Below are positions 55,577 through 64,000 of a stretch of DNA of 64,000 nt, one piece after another. This DNA is from Caenorhabditis remanei (lineage: Eukaryota > Nematoda > Chromadorea > Rhabditida > Rhabditidae). Positions within the stretch are counted from its first letter, which is position 1, and every line of letters begins with the position of its first letter. The notes beneath the pieces are model-generated. The model made no database searches. It worked only from the letters and a program-made list of their open reading frames with translations, and was not told the DNA's origin. The position numbers were made by a program, and so were the translations under genes. Location of the stretch: the NCBI RefSeq assembly GCF_010183535.1, contig NC_071332.1, positions 8,742,001 to 8,806,000 of the forward strand, written 5' to 3'.

Positions 55577-58188
55577 ATGTGGCACGAAGCCCGACGGCAG
55601 GAGAAAATCCTGCGTACGACGATGATCGATCAGTCAAAAAGAGCTGAAAGAAAACGGAGATACTTTGAGAATGTGGTACGTTGAAAGTTAATAAGCATTC
55701 AACAAGGAAATAATTCTTCTTTTTTATTACAGAGAAAAGATCCAGAACAATTCATGCAAATTCACGGGCGAAAAGCACAAGTTCATGCTGATTTAGGGAT
55801 CGCTCGGGCAGCTGAAGACTCCAATATTCTGCGGCCATGGCAAGGGGATTCGTCAATTACAATCGACAGATTTGATGTTCGATCACATCTTTCTAAAATG
55901 GATTTAATGGATGATGACGATATTATTCCAAAAAAGAAACAAGAAATCGTTGATGAGAAAGAGCAGATTGTAACTGATTTTGAACGCTATCGTGTGCTAA
56001 TCATCAATGACTACAAAGGCGTGTCAGAGAAAAGTTACCTGAAAAAGATAGCTGATCGTGAATTTTGGTACGCTGAAAAAGAACATTCGAAAAAGTTAGA
56101 AGCTGAAAAGAAGAAGAAATCAGCCGAGAAAAAATCTATGATTGGGTTCAGTTACGAAGATTCAGAAGTTGTTAAAGGCGGAAAAACGGACAAAGGAAAC
56201 TCGGATGAAGAAAGCGAAGATGAAGAAATAGATGACATGCAAGATTTAGGTTACACAATTTTTTATATGAAATGATTATAAAAACGCACATTTTTCAGAC
56301 GTCGACCTTGACACATCAGTTTTGACTCCGGAGACACAACGAACAGTGAATAAAAGTGGAGAAGAGTTCGGAGTTAGACGCGGTCTTTTCTGCGCTCTTC
56401 TTAAGGCAGATCAGCAAGCGTTACGCGACGCTGCACAACTCAAACAGATTGATCGACAAAAAGCGCAGCTCTCTGTCCGTAACCCATGTTTCCATAAGTA
56501 ATTCCAATTCAATTTTTGAATACGAAGCCCTGAAGCTTGCTGAGCGAAAATCGAACATTTTTGAGATGCGAACTATATTTTCCGAATCCAGTCAGTTTCG
56601 GGGCTTCGTTTCCCACAGAAACTTTAATTTCAAACGTTTATCAATTTCATCTGCTTAACAACTTAAACTGCTTAAAACTTCAATATTCTGTAAAAGATTG
56701 CATGCATTTTTCTTTCTCAACATTTCAAGATGACATTTCAGGGCCGGGAATCAAAACATGAGCGAATGCTCCTTCGTCAGCAACGTCAAGCAATTGTCGG
56801 AAAGAAAGGAATGGTTGTTTCTGAAAACGGCGCCACTGCCACTCTCTTGGGATTCATCAATCAAAGTCAGAAAAAATCGAAAATCGATGAGATGATAAAA
56901 GATATGGAAGGGAGTGATAATGACGACGATCGCCGTGCCAAAGCGGAATTTATCACCACGTTTGGAGGAGGAGCAGATCGTGATAGTGATGATGAAGTTA
57001 AAAAAGAAACTGTTGGACCGGAACTTCCATCGGAAGAGTATCGAAAAATTCTAAAACTTTCACAAAATCGTCGAAAAGATGATGATGATAAAGTTGATTG
57101 GGGTAACCTAAAAGTTACTGGGAACAGTGTCAATAGAAGAGCACATAGTTATTCAAGAAGTCGGTCAAGAACTAGATCACCTCCGAGAAGAAGCAGGTCG
57201 AGATCCAGAGATCGTTATAGACGTCGAAGAAGTGGATCCAGACGGAGAAGTACATCCAGAAACAGAAGAAGTTCTAGGTGAGTGAAGCGGTAGAAAAAGC
57301 TGAGTGTTGTTTTTTTTTTTGCAGAGACCGTAAAAGAAGTCGTTCACGTGATCGTCGTAGAAGCTCCAGAGATAGAAAGCGTAGCCGATCGAACGATCGA
57401 AAGTATGAGTCCACGAGAAGGCGTTATAAAAGCCGAAGCACGAGTAGAAGACGTCACAGAAGTCGAAGTTCCAGCAGAAAACGTCAAAGAAGCCGAAGCA
57501 ACAGTCGGAAACGGCAACGATCCAATGAACGTCATCGTGATCGATCAAGAGAAGACAGAAGTGAAAGAAAAAGACGATCAGGAAGTAAGGGAAAAAGCGA
57601 GAGCGTGAAAACCGTCTGTTCTGATCGAATTCCCGACGAACCGGTTAGAGTTTTTGAGCCAAGAGAAAGTAGCGGTGAGGAAAGTGAATCCGATGATGTA
57701 AAAATGCTGGAAATCAGGTAAATCAGTTCAAACCTAAAAGCGGAAATCATTATTCCATTTTTAGATCGAGTATGTCGGATTCTGAAAAGGAGAAAATTGA
57801 AATCGAAAACCGAAAACGACGTGTGAAACTGACAAAGAAATTGGTGAAAGATAAGCGCAGGCAGTCGTCAGTTACTAATGATCGTAGTAGTGATGAAGAA
57901 GATGAAGAAGAGCAACGAAAAGCAGAACAAGCTAAAAGAGTCAAAATGCAGATGAGTCAAGTTCTGAAGAAAACCAGACAAGATATGGCAAAAGAAGAGA
58001 ACGATCGTAAAAGGGAGGCTGAAATTGCTCAGAAGGCAAGAACACTTGAGTAATTTCATTGTTATTACATAATTATTTTCCAGGTTCGGGAAGAGCTTCG
58101 ATACATTGAAGTTCAAGAGAGACGGGAACGAGAACGTGCGAAGCAAAAGCAGACCGACATTCCTCTTCCGCCTTCTGATTCCCCTTGA
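55577..58188 (+). CDS. CLASRP: CLASRP/SFRS16-type SR-related splicing protein, 698 aa
   Basis: Seven exons (55577-55675, 55733-56249, 56299-56474, 56742-57277, 57325-57717, 57765-58035, 58084-58188). The N-terminus is the diagnostic SWAP-like region: MWHEARRQEKILRTTMIDQS, KDPEQFMQIHGRKAQVH, RPWQGDSSITIDRFDVRSHL, and then FERYRVLI with an NDYKGVSE that match human CLASRP closely. A GRESKHERMLLRQ block follows, then AEFITTFGGG, and a long Arg-Ser domain of about 150 residues. A charged coiled-coil C-terminus ends PLPPSDSP. CLASRP interacts with CLK kinases and regulates alternative splicing in the nucleus. The intron after 58035 begins GC (AAG then GCAAGA); the GT choice 14 bases downstream would shift frame and lose the conserved EELRYIEVQERRERERAK tail. 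Confidence 0.9.
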
Positions 58189-60189
58189 ATGTGTTTTCAA
58201 TGCATTTTTCTTTTTTCTGATGTATTCGATTTTTCTCTGTATTTCCGTTTTCAGTAAAAATTCCAGAAGGATTTATTCATAAAAGAGGTCATCAATTTTC
58301 GCATGAGAGAATCGTCGAAGAAAATACATGAAAAGTGGGGAGTGAAGAAACTCTGACAAAATTGGAGACAAAAAACCAAATTTACCAAATCAGAAAAGAT
58401 TGAGACAATAATATTAATACAATGTAAATGCAGCAGAAGGACAAAAATAAGCGGTACTAATAAAACTTTTAGCCGAAAACGAATATTCGTAACTAATTTT
58501 GAATGAAATTGCGATCTAGATTTTTAAAGTTTTTTTTAAAAATTTTAGTGTTTTCAGACAAAGAAAATGAGAAGAAACGGAATGTGCTGAAAATGCGTGA
58601 ATTCGGAGGGCAGACTATAATTGTTTTGAGGAAAAAAGAGCAATTTGTTGAGTGAGGACGAGAAAAAAGATGAATCAGAAATTATTGAGTAACCGGAAAA
58701 TGATTGAGTGACATAGAGAAAAAATACAAAGAAGAAAATGATGTGGAGAGAAATTCGAAAAAAAATATTCAAAATAAGAAATACGCTCTATCATGAAACG
58801 AGTTTCTCCATGGGGCGCAATTCCATTTTGTTATTTTTCAAATTTTCGAGAATTTTGGTGCATGATTTGGAACAATTTTAAAGCGATTACAATGAAAAGC
58901 ATCATCAGTAAGATCAGGGCAAATCTTTGAATTCCACGTGGATCTAAACAATAACATTTGTTTTGTATTTGTTTCGTTTTGACCTATTATTCAGAAGAGA
59001 AGTCAAATAAGAAATACATTATTTTGCTGTTGTTAAATCCACGCGGGAAAGCCAAATAAAGAAAACGCGCTCTATTGACGAACTGATAGTTATCAATAGA
59101 GCGTGATTACATCACCATAGCTAGTGTTCTATAACGAACACGTGGGAGGAAAAACAAGAAAAAGAAATGGGAAAAGACAAACGAATGAATGCGGAAGCTA
59201 TATGAAAACCCATCTAAAAGCGACCGATAGAAATGAAAATCGACTATTTTTCTCTTTTTTTGTTGAAGAAATTAATTGGATTAGACTCCATTCTCATGGA
59301 GGAGCATTTGAAGTTGGAGAACAGGAGGATCCTTGTTGTCCGACATGAAGATTTGTTCGAACTGCATTCGAGAATGATGGCAAATTTCCAGTTAAGAAAC
59401 TCTTTGGACCTTTTTGATTTACCTGAAATATCATGATATTGAGTTTATCTGAAACTGAAATTTGAGAAAAGCTGGGGCCAAGGGGGCGGGGTTTTTGGAA
59501 TAGAAGGTAAAAGGCAGACACTGAACTTCTTGAAATCTGGAATCTTGTTGATAAAGTGTTAGTGACGGAAAAAGAGATTCAAGATTTCAAAAAGACAGGA
59601 GCAGAACCAACAGAGCAAAAGAAGAAAGACAAGAAAAGACAATCACATTTCAAGAAAGCAAGAGACTCAGAGCAAATTCACCCGAAAGAGAAAGAAAATA
59701 AACTTTAACACTTAATTTTTTCAAACTTTTGTGCAGTTTGAAGCCGTGCATTGTGATCAACAAAACGCAGGTCAAAACCAAAAGAGAGCATGCTTTCAAG
59801 ATTTTCAAAAAAATTCAATGAAACAGCAGACAAGGACAGTGAACAAGACAGAGTGATTAGTGGCAACAGAGTGAGTGAAGTGATTGCTCGTGTTTAAATG
59901 TGGACGTGACCAATGTGACCAATGACGACTTCAGAGAGACAAGGGGTAATTGAGACAGAATTCAATGTAGGATGTATGAATCAAGATGGAAGAGTGTGAT
60001 GAGTTGATCTTTTAGAAATAGAAGGTTAATTAGCGAGTTCCAGCACTGGAACACTTCAAATCTTCTGAAGAAATCACCAGTTTCTCAGTGCAGAAACACT
60101 AGATTTTCTCCCGTTTAATAGTATCTCCGTCTCAATTACATTCTCCCAAAATGAGCTCATTCATTCCACATTTTCTTCTTTTTCCTTCT
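58189..60189. other. Convergent intergenic region with a small hairpin
   Basis: 2 kb between CLASRP and egl-10 3' ends. It probably contains 3' untranslated sequence of both. Arms CGCTCTATTGA (59068-59078) and TCAATAGAGCG (59093-59103) form an 11-bp stem around a 14-base loop. ORFs at 59124-59436 have no support. Confidence 0.45.
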
Positions 60190-63100
60190 CTAGTAATGGG
60201 GCACATACAGATGATGTTGTGGCGGAGCGAGCAGTAGATTCTGGCTCGACGCCGCTCCTCCTGCGGTGAGCATTGACGATGTGGAGGAGGAGCCGTGACC
60301 GGAAAGCGCCGAGCCAAGAGAGGCGCTCGCATGCAGAGTTTTGTTGCTCTGTGCCGAGCTCCGCGACATTGTCGAACCGATGCGACGCGACGCCTTACGA
60401 GCAATCAACGAGGTAAACGTCGTCTGAATCAAAGTTAGGAAGATTTTTGAAATCAGGGGGATAAGTATTGGAATATTTCGATTATGGAAGGAGTTGGAGG
60501 GGAGGTGTAATAAAAGGAATTGTGTGATTGTTTAAAATACGAAAAAGTGTTAGTTTGGGTAGAATTAAAAACAAGAAATATACATAAATGTGGTCTTGGT
60601 CTCGTTTAGGAGAAATGACGAAACTGAACAAAATCAGGGTGTTAGCGTTCTCTCAATGGGATAATCATAATCAAGTCAACATGCGTTTAGATTCTTTTTT
60701 TTTTACTGTAAATTGTTTTGCTCGAACTTTTCGAAACTCTGAAATTTCTGAAATATTTCTGAAAATTTGTCAGCGAGCATTCTTGTAAGCTTTCAATCGG
60801 AAATGGGTATGAAAACACATATCTCAAAGGGTGTGGAAACATTCAGGGGGAAGGAAAAAGGGTGGGAATCAAACTAAGCTAAAACCGGAACTGAAAGGGG
60901 TTTCAGAGAGAAATAGAGATGCAAAATAGAGTAACGAGCAGTGACTTACCTTCTTTCTCGATTGTAATACTAGGTCTTTATAGATTTCTGAACGGAGAAA
61001 TCGTTGATAACTGTCATTTTTCATGAGGCAATAGATGTGATCCTAAAAATAAAGCCAATTTAATCTTCTGTTCTGTCTTCTGTTCAGTTCCAGGAACTCA
61101 CCGCCGCCTCATCGAAGCTCCATCGATTTGGATTTTTCAGATTGTCTTCGGTCACTTCCATCACTTTACAATCTACGTTGACAGGTGACGTGGCAGCATT
61201 TGTATCGATAAACTCATTGTAAATCTCAGTTACCATGACCGGAACCATTCGAGAACTACATTTTCGTAGTTTTTGTACTTCCCACCAAAACCGCAAATTT
61301 TCTCCGGAATACTCTTTGTCAAGGAACTTCTGAAGAGTTTCACGACCTAATGAGTCAGCTAGCAACTCTTCGAAACTGTCTTCCCAGAGCTTCAGCCGTC
61401 GAGTTTGAATGTCTCCCGTACTGAAAATTAAACAATAATTATTGGAAATCAGGGAAAAGGATGTGGTACATTTTATCATGTTGCCAAAAATCAACAGTAT
61501 CATTGATCCATGGATTTGGTTGAGATTGGAAAGGATCCGCTTGTGAACCTGGTGGAGTTAGCAGTGGATCAAACACTCGTCGTTGTTCATAATATGCCAG
61601 ATAACTGAAATAAATGAAATGAATCTCTACTATATCTATCAATCTTACTTTTCTACAACTTTAGACGTCCGTAACACATTCTTTGATAACCTGCTATTCA
61701 GCTGACAGATTTCAAGTTTTAACGTGTCTTGTACTTGCGTACAACGCCGTAATCCAGGTCGTGCATAATAATTATTACGAAATGATCCTGCATTACTCGT
61801 TCTGAAAATTAATCAGTTTTAAAATTCATCTCCACTATCAGTTGACTTACGATGGAGCGCACGTTATTGGAGGCGTTGACGTTGATGGAGCTGAAGTCGT
61901 TGCCGTCGAACAACCAGCCGCAGCAGAAGACGTTGATGGAGATTCACCACCACTTGATGTCGATGGCTCCTGCTCGTTTTTCCTCGGTGACGTGGCACTT
62001 CCATTAGATGTTGATGGAAGACTTGCATGGGCTGCTGCCACGCTTTGCGAGTATTGAGTGCATCCAATCCCCGACGTCGATGCCGCCAACGCAGCATGCC
62101 CTCCGCTACTGTATTTCGGGCGTCCAGATCTTGATAGCTTTCGAAAGTCAACTTCTGTCGTGTTTACACATCCCGGAACAGGCCGATGCACATCCCAGAA
62201 TGCACGCTCTTGACTGTCAAGAATCTGACGCTCCTGACGATCTCGTTTCTTGTCGACTCTGAGCGTCCTAGATTAATTGATGCGTAGAATGTCTAATAAG
62301 CACGCGCAATGCACACCAATTAGTAGGGAGTAGTAAGATTGGGTAGTTCAGAAAGACGATGAATCGGAAGGACATATATGAGACTTTTGAAGACTCGGAA
62401 GCGCTAAGACAAAACATTTGGATTACAAAAACATGATTCTTGTACTTTCTGAAATGGGGTCTTCTCAACAAATTAAAACTTTGCAAAGAATAATCTCCCT
62501 AACCACCTGAACCAAGTAATTTCCCCACAGACTGACACAATCACAAATTTGATACTAGATTATCACCCACTTTTCCTCTTCAGTTGTCACCCGTTTCTCT
62601 TTCTTAGCAGCAGATTTTCTGGAGAATAGATGAAGTAGAACCTTTCCAAAACCATTCATTTTCCGTTTGAGTACGGTAGTGTTTTTAAAGAGAAAAACAC
62701 AAGAATTTGTGAAATAATGTTTGTTAAGCAAACCGAAGAAGTGGAATAAGCTGAATGGTAGAAAAGTAGTGAAAGTGAGAACAGAATGAGCTCTTTGCCG
62801 ATTTTTTGCATCTAATCCAAATGAAGTCACGCCTTCTCATTCTTCTTCTTCATCTTATTCTTATTCTTTTTTTACTCTCCTCCAATCCATCTACACTTTC
62901 TTCGACGTCTTCACCATCATTGTTTCCGACTCCCGGGCACCGTTTTTTTTCAATTTACTTGGATTGGCTCTCCGCGGCGCCTCCACATTCACATCCATCT
63001 TCTTCTTCTTTTTCCTACTGCTTCTCACTACCATCCTATTCTCCAAAAAAGTGCTTTGATTCTGCCCGCGGAAAGCAATGGGCTTCAGTAAAAAGTCGGT

Positions 63101-64000
63101 AATAACTTGAAGATAACGTCATCTGGTAAATCACCGGCATAGAAATTTATGTGGTCTACTGGAACAAAGCGAGTGGGCGATAATGAGCATTATGGTTAGA
63201 AGATGTCATCATGACTGTTGATGTGACAACTATTATGTAGGTAGTGGTCATCAATCTCCACGATCATTTCGAAACCAACCTACCGTAGTCTTAGTTAGAT
63301 CCTAATCAAAATTTTGTGACATTATGTTCTTATTTCGGGAATACTGAAACGTCTCTGATCTTCTCTGATTAACTTTGTTATTTCTTCTTTTTTCGACTAG
63401 ACTATTCCCTCGTTATCAACTAATTTCCTTCATTTCACTTCTAGTAGAACTACATGTTTTCTTTTTTCTAAAACTCTTTTTTTTTTTCGAAAATTGATAC
63501 GAGCCACTGCCTTCGTCTTCTTCTTCTTTCTCGTTTTCCCCGTTCTTGACGTCATTCACGCATTCACACAATGTAAGTGGATGAGTTGGTGGAAACTGAG
63601 AAGCTGTGCACTGCAAACTAGTGCGAGCGAGCGCCGTCCGAAACGAAAAAACACACAGAGCGCAGTGCAAAACGAAAAAAGGAAAGAAAATAACAAACTT
63701 GTATTGAGCCTCGGCTTGCATGAACACGAATTCCCATTTGCGAGAGAACATCTTCTGAAGTTTTGCCAGATTTTCAGCTTCGAAGTCTTCTAGTTCCAAG
63801 TGGGCCTTGTTTTGCATTGTACGTTTACACAGGTATACCGCTGAAATTTCAAAAATTATACGGATTTCCAAACGCTGATAAATCGGTTTCAGAATGTTAG
63901 CATTATTGGAAGTAGAAGGAATAAACGATCTTTGAAGGAAAAAAACTGATACAATTACCGAACGTTAGAATTGCTCATGATTTGAGAACTTATAATTTGG
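60190..64000 (-). CDS. egl-10: EGL-10, R7-type RGS protein, C-terminal part (partial, 5' end beyond window)
   Basis: Eight exons are visible: 63840-63699, 62618-62571, 62267-61851, 61801-61649, 61604-61470, 61420-61102, 61042-60950 and 60423-60190; all phases agree. The first encodes the DHEX region after the DEP domain ([20 protein letters not shown] ... [12 protein letters not shown]). A basic KKEKR segment and a Ser/Thr-rich linker follow. Then the GGL (G-gamma-like) region ends with [13 protein letters not shown]. The RGS domain includes [36 protein letters not shown] and [12 protein letters not shown]. The tail after RSRKK is Ser/Ala/Gly-rich and ends LYVPHY. R7 RGS proteins bind G-beta-5 through GGL and speed GTP hydrolysis on Go. 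EGL-10 acts on GOA-1 in C. elegans egg laying and locomotion and lies on chromosome V. EAT-16 is the alternative but fits less well with context. The donor at 62570 is GTGGGT; a nearer GT breaks frame. Confidence 0.92.

Noticed and set aside
58049..58200. GT donor at 58050 for the last CLASRP intron
   Set aside because: It shifts the frame and destroys the conserved charged C-terminus; kept only as a possible minor isoform.
59068..59103. 11-bp hairpin as a microRNA precursor
   Set aside because: The stem is far too short for a miRNA hairpin; noted only as a small dyad.
62806..63102. Plus-strand 98-aa ORF with an apparent signal-peptide-like start
   Set aside because: Lies within an egl-10 intron; the hydrophobic start is a Leu/Ile run from TTCTTCTTC DNA, with no splice or promoter support. 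Worth a glance at RNA-seq but not supportable here.
63494..63793. Plus-strand ORF of 99 aa antisense to egl-10
   Set aside because: Overlaps the DHEX exon and its intron; starts with a Phe-rich run and has no domain.

Overview
The window is nematode nuclear DNA, almost certainly from the genus Caenorhabditis. Introns are short and AT-rich and end in TTTTCAG or close variants, and many start codons sit a few bases after such an acceptor with no upstream exon, as expected for spliced-leader trans-splicing. The gene content fits a block of Caenorhabditis chromosome V: mitoguardin (miga-1), a run of cdr (cadmium-responsive, GST-like) genes, and the R7-type RGS gene egl-10. The species cannot be fixed from sequence alone. 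Gene models were assembled by hand from both strands, and every complete model closes in frame.

Layout. 1-4.5 kb: 5' exons of a THIK-like two-pore potassium channel (minus, runs off the left edge). 7.2-8.0 kb: a single-exon P/Q/S-rich secreted protein. 8.3-10.1 kb: miga-1 (minus). 10.7-11.8 kb: a membrane-anchored FkbM-type methyltransferase (minus). 12.6-16.6 kb: three tandem plus-strand genes for an unrecognised secreted, dibasic-cleaved Cys-containing family. 17.0-22.2 kb: three tandem cdr paralogues (minus). 23.0-23.7 kb: a secreted double ShKT protein. 23.9-27.1 kb: a divergent tetraspanin (minus) whose third intron holds a 1.9-kb foldback element. 27.1-35.0 kb: about 8 kb without a supportable gene. 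35.0-36.8 kb: a neuropeptide-receptor-like GPCR. 37.1-39.2 kb: a GPI-anchored Ly6-like protein and a chemoreceptor of the Srh/Sri group (both minus). 39.5-51.8 kb: five related coiled-coil genes (minus), one of which carries an antisense MSP-domain gene nested in its first intron. 52.0-52.5 kb: an inverted array of short repeats. 53.0-53.8 kb: a secreted dynein-light-chain-like protein, tail to tail with a Kunitz gene (minus). 55.6-58.2 kb: the CLASRP splicing-related SR protein. 60.2 kb to the right edge: the C-terminal two thirds of egl-10 (minus).

There are conserved housekeeping or neuronal genes (miga-1, CLASRP, egl-10, the K2P channel, the peptide GPCR) interleaved with fast-evolving, tandemly duplicated nematode families (CAPHMP peptides, cdr, coiled-coil, ShKT, Kunitz, chemoreceptor). 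The best candidates for something undescribed are the CAPHMP family, the secreted dynein-light-chain-like protein, and the coiled-coil cluster with its nested sperm-type gene. Several non-coding elements (a hAT-type MITE with an 8-bp target duplication and three foldback or inverted repeats) lie in or between these families.
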